From Symsagittifera roscoffensis (Eukaryota > Xenacoelomorpha > Acoela > Convolutidae): a DNA stretch of 64,000 nt. The position numbers and the translations under genes are program-made. The first letter of the stretch is position 1, and every line of letters begins with the position of its first letter. The stretch covers positions 18,541,872-18,605,871 of the forward strand of contig NC_087068.1 in NCBI RefSeq assembly GCF_963678635.1. Direction: 5' to 3'. Below the pieces are notes generated by a model that worked only from the letters and a program-made list of their open reading frames with translations, did no database searches and was not told the DNA's origin. Below, piece by piece: positions 39,061-50,700 of the stretch.

Positions 39061-40363
39061 CCTGTACCGAACTTTTTGGCCATAATCATATCTGATCATT
39101 GTAAAATCATGCAAAATTCATGTCTGTAACAGATGTGCAGCATGTCTATATTCGGCATGCACATACCTGCATCAGACCTGCATCAGGTGTGCTAACTGAA
39201 GATATACTCACACCTGCAGCATACACGATCATGCCTGAACTGAACATGCTCACACCTGCAGGATACATGATCATACCTGAACTAACATGCTCACACCTGC
39301 AGGATACATGATCATACCTGAACTAAACATGCTCACACCTGCAGGATACCTTATCATACCTGAACTAAACATGCTCACATCTGCAGGATACATGACCATG
39401 CCTGAACCGAATATGCTCAAATCGGTATCTTCAGTATTACAAGATAATTAAAGAAATGGTTAAATTGTAACAACATCATAAACTCAGCTTGAAAATGTGA
39501 CACTTTACTTCAAATTTTTAGTTTTTTTTTTCAGATTTTTTCTGACATCGGTGAAGTTTTTTGTTGAAAATATACTGTAGTGGTTAGATGCATCTTTCTT
39601 TAATTGCCAGCAGGGAGTCGTTGGTAGCGGGGCGTGTGGATACTTTTCTCTGTTTCCTGTCAACATAAAACTAATTGTTAGTCAAAACTTCATCACTTTA
39701 AATAAATGCTTAACAAATAAAATTAGACAAAAATCATGCGTTAAAAAGTAGTCGCATATTTGTTGTTAATTTATTCAATGAGATTAATAGTATCAACCAT
39801 TCAAATCTTTTTAATTTATTCGCAATTATTGCGGCTACTGGTTCGCGAAAATTGAAAGATTATTGGCCAAAAAATTTTGTGACGAATTGCTTCAATTCAT
39901 TGCTTTATAGTTCAAACCGGGGATTCTTAGTTTTTTCGACTATCCCTCCCGTTGACCCCCTGAAACTAACCTGACTTCCTCTTTTTTGGGATGTAGATGC
40001 GACATAATTTTCTTCATTTGAAGATATTTGACTCGAGGAGGTAAATTTGGATAAGCTCATTTCAAACAAAATCTGAAAAAGTGAATTTTTAACAACAAAG
40101 ACCAATTAGTCAAGATACGAAGTATTGTATAAATAAATATGAGTTTGTCAAGTTTTCAGTCAGTCGTTATCATGTCTGCGACAGGCATGAACATGTTTCA
40201 CTCAGGTCTGATCATGTAAAATCCAGGTACGACCACGTCTGTAGAAAAATACGCATGCTCACTTGTGAACAGCCCTGCATTATGGGGGAACAGTCCTGAG
40301 AATATTCTCTCCCCTGCTAAATGGATGATCAGCCGTAAAATGGCACAAAAAGTTCAGTACGGG
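39061..40363. mobile_element. 1.3-kb TIR transposon, non-autonomous
   Basis: Present in copy 2 and absent at the matching site of copy 1 (33593-33594), so both boundaries are exact. Ends are inverted repeats: left CCTGTACCGAACTTTTT, right (reverse complement) CCCGTACTGAACTTTTT, 15 of 17 identical. A 2-bp CG is duplicated (39059-39060 and 40364-40365). Inside are ~41-bp tandem repeats (about 39190-39415; 'ATGCTCACACCTGCAGGATA' then 'CATGATCATACCTGAACT') and no transposase frame. Confidence 0.85.
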
Positions 40364-40749
40364 CGGTAGGAAATCAGATTCACTCCAATAACTATCAGAG
40401 AAAGCACAACCAAAGTGGCAATAAACAAAAAAGCCTATCCAGAATTATCAATCCCCTGAAGTTTTATACCAACAAAAGCATTCTCAAGCAATCACCTTTT
40501 GAGCCTATCTTTCTTTGTTTTTAAAAAAATCTTGTCGGCTTATAATTTATTGTTTCATCCAATTTTGCTGATCTGATCTGAAAAGTTTTACCTTACCGCT
40601 AATATCGTTGCGAGGTGCGAACAGTCGCTTTTATAAATGTTACAAACCGACGCCAGCGACGATCGGTCGCTTGCGACGAATTATTGCCATGCAACAAAAA
40701 TTTGGCCAGCCCCTTAAAATAAAATCATAACAAGAACACCTACATCAAA

Positions 40750-40959
40750 TTGTCTGTAGGAGAGTTTAACTTGCTGAACGTTTATATTTTTATATCTAGC
40801 CTGATTGGACACGAAGAATTATTGGTTAGAAAAACCTGCGAGTTTGAAGGGCAGAAAAGTGAACTTATAACCTTTAACAAATGTTGGCAGAAAGTGACCG
40901 CAACCAACGGGAATGAGAAAGGTTATCAAAATGAAGTCATAATAATGTCTTTAACATAA
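40750..40959 (+). other. Exon-like open frame of unknown identity, copy 2
   Basis: Identical in reading to 33979-34188. Identity by recent duplication gives no evidence of selection. Confidence 0.2.
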
Positions 40960-41098
40960 TAAAGTTCAACGTGCAAGCATTTTTTGTTAAGTTCACTGAT
41001 TTGCAATGACATTTTTCTAATAAGTTCAATATAAAAACCACAACTTTCTAACATTTTAGTTAATGTATTTTCAGTTTCATGTTACTTTGGTATTCAAA

Positions 41099-43197
41099 AT
41101 GATGGAAAAGCGGAATTTTCTTGTTTTATTGTTTTTCTCCACTCTTAATCTGCAACTCAATTATTGCTCCCTAATTCGGGGTAGTAGGAAAAGCTTTATC
41201 GATATATCAGGAAAGTGGTATGAGCTTGCAAGTTCCGGAGCAACTACAGCAGGCAGGGATTCAAGTGCCAACTTTATACTTAATGTGAAAAAATCAGAAA
41301 AAGGTCAGTAGTTTTTCGCAACTTACCAGCGTTTTATTGTTACAAACCACCGAAAGAAATTGCCATTGCTGCGAGTAGAATGACTTCTTAGGGCAATTGA
41401 TGCTTAAATCTGCCCCGAGATAACCATAGCAGCCGGAAGATCAGAAGTCTAATTGGTATTTCAAATTTGTCTAATTGGTCTCAATGGTGGAAAATTCCCA
41501 CACCAAATTTTCTGGATATACTTTCGGAAGTTACTTCCCTCAGGAATTCGACCCCCTTCCGACTCAAAGGGTCCTCCTTTTGTTCTATTTTGAGATATCC
41601 ATTTTTGATGACGGAACCCAAAGTTTTTCTAAAGGCGCCTTGGGAGCCAATATAACTAACTTTGAAGGGGGACCCTAGTCGATCAAGGTAGGTTATCTTG
41701 CAAGATCTTGCAAGATAACCTCCTTTAAAGATAACTTTTTTTGCAAGATCTTTAAGATACAATTTTTTCGGGCAAAAACAGCTTTACACGCGAAGACAAC
41801 CAAGTAGCGTTCGTGGAAGAAGGAAGCAATCTTAGCTACGCATACATACACACAGCCCGCTAGGCGGTTGCCCCCAGAAAGCTTTTTTTAAAACTTTTTT
41901 GTGATAGGCGGCTGTCTTCAAGTTTTGATCGACTACTTATACCTTAATCTCCCTTGATTGACTAGGGGATAACCTCCTTTGATCGACTAGTGGAGCACGC
42001 GCCGAAAAAACGCGATTTTTTGGACAACATTTCCCAAAAAGTGCCTAAAATGACTTTTTCTCGCTGTTTTTCAAAAATTGGCCAAAACAGTGTTTTTCAG
42101 TGATTTGGGAGAGCTCGGAAAATCAATTCGGTCGTCCTAAAAAAAGTCGACAATTTTTTTTTAAAAATCCGCCCCTTCTGGAGAAAATCCTAAATCCAAA
42201 AATCTACAGAAGATTACAAAAATCAGCTTTTTTATTTTGACATTATACCAATTTTCCTTCTTCACATTTTCATTGAGGTACCTGAAATCGCGTGGAAAAA
42301 AAATATTCCTCGCCATGTTTCGCCAGCAATTTACCCGCAAATTTTAACTTATTAGTTAAGAAAAAAAAAGGCAACTTCAGTTAATAGAAAAACCTTTCAA
42401 CCTATTTTTTTAAAAAATTTCAAAATTAATCGAAATTTCAGGTTATTGATAAACTTCACTATAAATCAAGTTTTTTTTTCAATCCCAAAATAATTTGATT
42501 TTTTTAAAAGGACCATCGGAAGATTAATTTTTCCGATTTGATATCAGCTTTTTATAAATATCTTTTGAAAATTGAAAATGAGCAAAAATAGTTTGTTTTC
42601 AAATTTAGTTTAAGAGCATCTATAACTGGAAAAGTCAAATGCATATTGTGGGTTTTGCGCAATATGAGTAATCGAACGCTTATACATTAATCACATATAA
42701 TGTATCAGCAAAGCATTTCCAGCGCTTTTCTTATCAAAACCAGCTTTTTTTATTCAGGGTGGAAAATTTTCATAGCGAACAGACTGCCTAATCAACATTT
42801 TCTGGACAACGAGGAGGATATTTTGAGGGCAACTCAGCATGCAGGACAAATTGGAAGCCTGCTCGAGTTTCAGGTTAACTCGTGGAGCTCAAAACTGGTA
42901 CCGAAATATTGCGAGAATCTATCAACCTTGGTACTGGACATCACAGATGATGTTTTAACGGTCTCTTTACAGTCTAAGAATAACCAGCCTTTTCTGAGGA
43001 TATTTAACAATAATTGCGAGAAAACTTGGAAATTTTCAAGGGATGCAATTTCGAGCACTGACATGCTACTTGAAGAAGATATGAAATCTGAAATGAAAGG
43101 TATTCAACCTATGCAGAGAAAGAGACAAACTGATGATGACGTCATGAGTGCTGATGATGACAACCTGTTAGTTCATTTGGATGATACAAAAAATTGA
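41099..43197 (+). CDS. Lipocalin-like secreted protein gene, copy 2, complete
   Basis: Exon 1 (41099-41303) starts at ATG with a signal peptide and the GxW motif 'SGKWYELASS'. Donor GTCAGT is at 41304 in phase 1. The TTTATTCAG acceptor ends at 42757, and exon 2 (42758-43197) carries the rest of the barrel-like strands ('LLEFQVNSWSSKLVP', 'LVLDITDDVLTVSL', 'FLRIFNNN') and an acidic tail ending DDTKN. Total 214 residues, close to usual lipocalin size (~160-220). The family normally binds small hydrophobic ligands outside cells. The 1.45-kb intron is filled with repeats. Two methionines lie in tandem at the start; an acceptor-like TATTTTCAG just upstream suggests a 5' untranslated exon. Family assignment is moderate. 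Confidence 0.5.
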
Positions 43198-43729
43198 AAT
43201 GAGTTTCAGAATTTTGGTGATTTTGGTTTGAAAGAAATGTTTGCGATAAAAGTGCTCTTAAAAACGATATTACTAAAATTTTTGGAGAATTAACACAGTT
43301 TTTAACTAAATAAAGTTAATTTAGAAAAAAGAATACTGCAAGAATTTCAAAAACAAATCAATTTTAGAACGATAAAAATAGCCGGAAATCAGCAATTTTA
43401 ATCAAAGTGCAAAGCTATAAAAGCCAAAAAAAATTGAACAGGCTGAAAATAAATTTGGAAAAATCAGTTTTTTTAATTATCTTTCTAGAAACGCTGAATC
43501 CTCGACACTGAAAAATCGGCTAGTGAATCTGGGCTCTGCTGATGTCTTTGGAGACTCAGGGTACAGTGCTTTGTTCTGGTTCATCAAATGCATCGAGGTA
43601 GCTACTAGTCAGTCTGACTTCGTATTATGCAATGAAGAATTCCGACAACTAAGTGGAAGGTCCAAGTGGAAAAATTAGATTCCTGAATTGATCAAATGTT
43701 GGTTCAATATAAACTGATTGATTAATCTT
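43198..43729. other. 3' flank of the lipocalin-like gene
   Basis: AT-rich, with AATAAA-like sites such as 'ACTAAATAAAGTTAAT' near 43304 that could end the transcript. The part to ~43480 is related to 47200-47480. Confidence 0.4.
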
Positions 43730-45130
43730 CTTGTTTCAAGTCATGAGTTATCTACATACAAGATTATTAGTTTTTAGAGAGTTTATTGCTCAGACTCGAA
43801 AAAACCGGTGCGAAGTTTGCGACTTATGTTTTGACCGACACGACAAAAAACCGCCCGAGTCGAGGTGCTCGATTTATGTTTCGACTATCTTAATCAAAAA
43901 TTGTTATGTTTCGACAGTCTCGGCCAAATTTCGGTATGTTTCGTTTCTCTCGACGAATTTTTTCCCGGTTTTGTCGACTCTACCAAAAAGTTTACTTTTA
44001 TCGACCCAGTTCAGATATATTTCGTTTTTCTCGACCAAAAATTGATTTAATTCAGCTTTTTTGACTGTCTCGGACGAATTTTTTAACGATATTTAAAAAA
44101 ACTCCATATTTTGTTCGACCCCGCATAGATATGCTTCAACTTGTTTTTACCAAAAATGGCTATGTTTCGAGGAATTTAGACGGTTTTGCAAAACTGCAAT
44201 TGTGAGAAAATAGACGAAAGTGAGAGAAATTAACTTTGTTTGCACACAAATTGCGTTAGAAAAATAAAATTGTTTGTAGACAACAGTTCAATTTTGGTGG
44301 CCTAAAACTTTACAAGTCAATCAGGCATAATTTATTCAATTCAAATCTCTCCTGTAATATTCAGATTTGACATTTTATGTTCAATTGAACTAATTGTTTT
44401 GATAGGTATTGACATTTTATGTTCTTTTTGTATTTGTGAAACTTGGCTCTTAAGAAAAAAATTTGTTGGCCCTTTCCTTTTCATAGCTTTTTCGTCTAAA
44501 ATACCAGATCTGTAAAAAATAAATTCCGTTTAATTTCGTTTTTGTAGTATCCGTATAAATTGTCTATCGTCTAATTTCCTAGGCCCCGCTCGACCTATGT
44601 CTTGACTATTTCTACCAAAAGTGTGTATCTTTCGACTTTGTGCTTGGCCTAACATTATTCTCGACTGCAGAACTCCAATCGAAAAATTGCACTTGCTCGA
44701 CTTCGAAAGTCGAAACGTAAAATAAGCACCTTGTATCGGGCGGCATTTTTTGGCCGTCGGGACCCAGGAGTGATAAACATCGACCGTAATGACCCAAATT
44801 AACCGTCATGAACCAAAAACATAATTTGATTATACTCGACTAAGGAAGGATTTTTGGACCCAGTCAGACCACGGAGAAGCTTCGATTAAAGGCAATTTTG
44901 GCTAATTATGTTCAATCGAGTTCAAAAACAAGGAGAAATTCGACCAAGGAAAACTTGTTTAAATTTGACCAAAGTTTATTTAATGTTTCGATAAGTTTAG
45001 TGTTTCGACTAACTCCAACCAAGCATCTCAATCAGAAGCCAAAACAAAATTGAAGTCGGCGTCAATAATTGACCAGTTAGAAAGCATTACGGTTACTGGA
45101 AAGGCGAAATGTCAAAGAAAATATTAATTT
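43730..45130 (+). repeat. TCGAC-rich satellite, outlying unit(s)
   Basis: Dense spaced TCGAC/CGACC motifs ('TATGTTTCGAC', 'TCTCGACCAAAA') and the unit end 'GTCAAAGAAAATATTAATTTG' (about 45110) match the tandem array at 47750-52960. Frames through it are repeat shadows. Confidence 0.7.
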
Positions 45131-46290
45131 GTGTTCTATTAAATTGGGCAAAAAAAAAATATAAAAAAATTGTTTTCATTTGAAATTTGCGACAAAAAAT
45201 TTTAGCTTAGAAAAAAATTTGCAAAAATTTTCATAGCACTGACTTTTTTTACTGTGGCAGCCCTTGCATCTCCAACTTTTTTTGCAACCCTCGAAATTTA
45301 TGATTCACTAAAATCTGCTCGGGACCAGTTAAAGGGCTGTCAGAACATTCAGGCTTTCAAGACAATTCACGAGCAGTCGGGTTTGTATCTATTATGAGTG
45401 AGTAATTTTTAGCTTAGCAACCGAATGAAGTAATTAGTCAGAGATCCTCACGGCTTCTTGATACAAATAAGAGTTTTTTAGAGAATTTGGGAAACTAATG
45501 TTGTTCAGTAACCCATAGCAACTTATCAAAAATAAAAAACTCACTAATTACGATAAAGCATTTCAACTGATTTTCAAAGCCATTATTGTAAATAAAATGA
45601 ACTCACTATTCAGTTCTTGAAAAGATACTAATTTTGAAAACTAATCGAATTGATCTAAACTTTTTGTCAATTAGTTCCATGCGTACATCAAACTATATGG
45701 ATTCTCTACGTTAAACGGTTTTGCAATCGCGAAAATTTTAATTTTTCCTAAATCATAAAATATTACCTTTTGGAGTCCCATTTATTAGAAAACGCATTGG
45801 TTAATATAAAAAACCTCACAGATAACCTGCTTTTGTCGAATAATTGTCAGAAAAAAATTCACATAATTCACTCAGAACCATGAACAAAAACTTTGCGAAA
45901 TGTCAAAGAAAATATTAATTTGTGTTCTATTAAATTGGGCAAAAAAAATAAATGGCAAGCATATTTAATTGGCAAGCATAAAACTAAGCATAGAAAAATA
46001 ATCCTTGAACTTAAAATAATTTTTAGAATTGAGTATTACGCGGGTTTTCTGTAATCTTTGGTCGCCAATTAACTCACATTATTCCGTGTTTTCGTTCCCT
46101 CAAAAATTTTAGTCTCTTCTTTACATTGAAAGAGTAAGTTGATCCAACAATTTTTTCGGAAATTCAATAAAAATTTGAGTACCGTTTTTACAAAATTATA
46201 CGCTCAAAACTGTTTTTCTCTCAGCATTATTACAATTTTTACGCCTAATGATTTTTTGTCTAGTGTGATTTTAAATTTCCTTCTGCAAAC
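45131..46290. other. AT-rich DNA between satellite and third gene copy
   Basis: The satellite edge 'AATGTCAAAGAAAATATTAA' recurs near 45898. The segment 45965-46115 is related to 53140-53265. No gene is seen. Confidence 0.5.
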
Positions 46291-47560
46291 TTTCTGTGAA
46301 GCACCTGCATGGAAAAAATATTCACAATGTTTCGCCAGCAATTTATCAAATGGTTACAAAACTCAACTTTTTATAAGTATTAAGTTAAAAAAAGTAGGCC
46401 AATTTATTAAGTAGAAAGAATCTTAATGGTTGAAATTGTTTAACTTTTAACAAATAATCGAAACTTCCCCTACCGAAAAACTTCACTATTAGTCCTGTTT
46501 TTTTTCAGGCTAAAGAAAATTTGAACTTTTTAAGAGGGACATCGGAAGTTTAACGTTACCAATTTGATAGCAGCAGTTTTGCTTATAACTATTATAGGAA
46601 AAATCGTTTTCAAGTTTAGTTAAAGCAACTATGACTAGTAAGCTCAAGGCAAATTGAGGGTTTTGCGCAGAATGAGTAATTCTATGCTTTAACATAAATC
46701 ACATGCTATTTATCAGCACTTCATTAACACTGTTTTATTTCATAAAAGTCAATTTTATTTTTCAATTTCAGGATGGAAAATTTTCAATTCGATTAAACTG
46801 TCTTGTGAAATTGTTTTATACATCGAGAAGGAAATTTTGAGACGGCTCAGGTAAAAGACAAATTGGAAGCCTACTCGAGTTTCAGATTAACTAATGGGGC
46901 ACAAAACTGGTACTGAAATTTTCTGGATATCTATCAAACTTGTGACTGTGAAAACCAAAGACAATTTTTTAACGGTCTTTTTACATTCCAGCAAAATCCA
47001 GTTTTTTAATAGGAAAATTAACAATAATTGCGAGAAAGGTTGGAAATTTTTATGGGATGCATTTTCGAACACTGACATGCTATTTGAAGAAAATATGAAA
47101 CCTGAAACAAAAATTATTCATTCACTGCAGAGAAAGAGACAAGTTTTTGATGGCGACATGAGTGATGATGATGATGATTTTTGTTAGATTTTTTAGATTA
47201 TAACAATCAAAATCAAACGAGTTTCACAATTTCGTTGATTTTTATCTTAAATACAGCCAAGCCACGTACAAAATTTTTTTTCGATAAGAGTGTTCTTAAA
47301 AATGAGTTTTCTTAAAATTTTGGAGACTTACAACTGTTCTTAACTAAAAAAAAAACAATTTATCAATAAACTGACTGCAAAATCCAAAAAACAAATCAAT
47401 TCGGAAAAAACTGAAAAGCAACTAAAAACTAGCTATACGAATCGTCAAAATGCACAAATTCTGCGTGAAAAACTAATTTTTCAAAACAATTTTACGTTAT
47501 TTTTCTTAACAAGTTTGGATAAATCTGATGATCTGAAAGATGTTAATTAAATAAATTTTG
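46291..47560 (+). pseudogene. Third lipocalin-like copy, exon 2 region, broken
   Basis: Diverged copy of 42290-43480 including intron end, exon 2 and 3' flank. A TTTCAATTTCAG acceptor (ending ~46771) is followed by 'GWKIF', but the frame meets a stop within ~27 codons. The remaining exon reads in another frame (46894-47187), ending with the conserved 'NNNCEKGWKF' and 'MLFEENMKPE' and an acidic DDDDD tail. No exon 1 was found upstream. Confidence 0.6.
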
Positions 47561-47749
47561 GTTTTTTTTGCCGCAGAAATCTTTAGAACCCAAAAAATTG
47601 AAGAGTTCTTACTGAACATATTGGTTTAGGGTAAGCAAATTTCATCTAATGATTTTTTTGCTCGCAACTTTCTGACTAAGGTCTTTTCTGAGCAGTTTTT
47701 TTGATTCTGTTTCTAATTTAAACATTTATTAAAAGCTACAAAAAAACTG

Positions 47750-50700
47750 ATTTCAAAAAAATCAGGTTGTACTTGGCCTATGTTCGACTGTTGTTGACCA
47801 ATGTTTCGAGTTTTTCGATTAAAATCCTGTATGATGCGACTCTGTTTGAATGATGTTTAGACTTTGTCGACCAAAGTGGTGTATTATTTGACTGCGCTCG
47901 ACTTATGTCTCGTGTCTTTCTATCAAATATTTGTATGTTTCGCCTTTGTGCTCAAAATAAAAATATGAAAGAAAAATTTTAAACGAAAATCCATTTGTTT
48001 TCTAATGGATTGCGCCAGAAAACGAAGCTTTTATCTTTTAAAATTTCCACAAAAAAATATTAAAGTTAAAAGTAATAGTTGTAGAAATAGTTTTGGTAGA
48101 ATTTCCTTCCACAGTAACCCTTAGAACGCAAAGTATTGAAGGATTCTCCTCAAAGTGTTAGTTTTTGCAGAAAGCAACTCTCATCAAATGATTTTTTTTC
48201 TAGTTGAAACGTTCTGGTTAAGGTCCTCTCAGAGCAATTTTTTAAAATTTGTTTCCAAATTAAGCCTTTGTTAAATTTACCGAAAAAAAAAAACATTTTT
48301 TAAACAAATCAGGTTGTGCATGACCTATGTTCGCCTGTTGAAGAACAATGTTTCGAGTTTGTCGATTAAAATCAGGTATGATTCGACTCTGATTGACCTA
48401 TGTTTAGACTTTGTCCAACAAAAGAGTGTTTTTTTCTTGGACTGCGCTCAACTTATGTCTCGTCTCTTTCTACCAAAGATGTGTATGTTTTGGTTTCGTG
48501 CTCATAATAAAAAAATTCTCAACCGCAGAAATTTAGTCAAAAATACTATTTGCTCGACTTCCAAAGTTGATACGTAATGTAACAGCTCGTGCCCGGCAGT
48601 ATTTCATGACCATCTGAACCCTGGAGCATTTCACATCATGACCGTCTGGACCCGGGAGCATTACATTTTGACAATCATAACCAGAAATATTTTTTCTATC
48701 ACTATATTCGACCAATTCAGACCACGGATTTTTTTCAATCAAAAAGATCTTTGATTGAAACATTTAAAAAAAAAATTGTTACAAACGAGATCAACTGAAG
48801 AAAAACTTTTCAGTCGAGTTCAAAAGAAGACACGGTTCAAAAGAAGACACCGAGAAATTCGACCAGGGAAAAATTTTTTATCATGTTCGACCTTAGCTTA
48901 GGTGTTTCGACCGAGTCCAATCGAGCATCTCAACCTGAAGCAAATCTAAATTTAGTATTTGGCGTCAATAAATGACCAGATAAAAAGCAAAAGATTTACT
49001 GGAATGATTAAAGATTGAAGAAAACACTGATTTGTTTTCTAATGGATTGCGCAAAAAAAAACGAATAGTTTCTTGTTTTAAAATTGTCACAAAAAACATT
49101 AAACTTACAAATAACAGTCATAGAAAAAGTTTCGGTAGATTTTCTTTCCACAGAAACCCCTAGAACACAAAAATTGAAGGGATCTCCTGAATCTTTTACT
49201 TTTGCAGTAAGCAACTTTTATCAAAAAATTTTTTTTCGTTGAAACCTTCTGAATAAGGTATTTTCTGAGCAGTTTTTTTGATACTGTTTCTAATTTAAAC
49301 ATTTATTCAAAGCTACAAAAAAACAGATTTCAAAAAATCAGGTTGTGCTTGGCCTATGTTCGACTGTTGTAGACCAATGTTTCGAGTTTTTTGATTAAAA
49401 CCTTGTAAGATGCGACTCTGTTTGAATTATGTTAGACTTTGTGGACCAAAGTGGTGTATTATTTGACTGCGCTCGACTTATGTCTCGTGTCTTTCTATCA
49501 AATATTTGTATGTTTCGCCTTTGTGCTCAAAATAAAAATATTATCGACCGCAGAATTTTAAACAAAAATTTGCTCAACTTCTAAAGCTGATACGTACACC
49601 TCGTAACGGGTAATTTTTTATGACCATCTGGGCCCTCGTGCGTTATACTTCGACAATCATGACCCAAAATAGGTTTGCATTGACTCTAGTTGACCGAGTT
49701 AAGCTACGGAAATTTTCTATCAGAAAGATTTTTGGCTGAAAAAGTATAAAAAGCATTTCAACCGAGATCGAGTGTGGAAAAACTGTGCAGTCGAGTTCAA
49801 ATGAAGAAAAACGTCACCAGCCAAAACTTTTTGATCAAATTCAACCTTAGTTTATTCGTTTCGAACATGTCCACCCAAGCATCTCAAAAACAAGCAAATA
49901 TAAATTTTGAATTGGGCGTCAATAAAAGACCAGATAGGAAGCATAACAGTTACTGGAATGGTTAAAGGTTGAAGAAAGTTTTGATTTGTTTTCTAATGGA
50001 TTGCGCCAGAAAACGAAGCTTTTATCTTTTAAAATTTCCACAAAAAAATATTAAAGCTAAAAATGCTTGTTGTAGAATTAGTTTAGGTAGAATTTCCTTC
50101 CACAGTAACCCTTAGAACGCAAAGTCGCAAAGTATTGAAGGGTTCTCCTCAAAGTGTTAGTTTTTGCAGAAAGCAACTCTCATCAATTTTTTTTCTAGTT
50201 GAAACGTTCTGGTTCAGGTCTTCTCTGAGCAACTTTCTTTCTTTGTTTCCAATTTAAGCCTTAGTGAAATTCTACCGAAAAAAAAAACATTTTTCAAATA
50301 AATCAGATTTTGCATGACCTATGTTCGCCTGTTGAAGAACAATGTTTCGAGTTTGTCGATTAAAACAGGTATGATTCGACTCTGCTTGAGCTATGTTTGG
50401 ACTTTGACAAACAAAATGGTGTTTTCCTGGACTGCGCTCAAATTATGTCTCGTCTCTTTCTACCACAGATGTGTATGTTTCGGCTTCGTGCTCAAAATAA
50501 AAAAAAATCTCGACCGCAGAGTTTTGGTCAAAATTTCTGTTTACTCGACTTCGAAAGTTGATAAGTCACCTCGAACCGGGCAGTATTTTATGACCGTCTG
50601 GACCTGGACTCTGGAGCAATACACTTTGACCATCATAACCAAAAAAAACTGTTGCTTTGACTATAGTCGACCGTGTCAAACCACGGAGTTTTTTCGATCA

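Larger units (their letters stand above)
36191..42960 (+). repeat. Tandem segmental duplication, copy 2 (6.77 kb)
   Basis: Same content as 30731-36190 with scattered single-base changes, plus the 1303-bp TIR element inserted at 39061. Confidence 0.92.

Noticed and set aside
39120-39311. 63-codon frame inside the TIR element as a transposase
   Set aside because: It reads the 41-bp tandem repeat and has no catalytic motifs.
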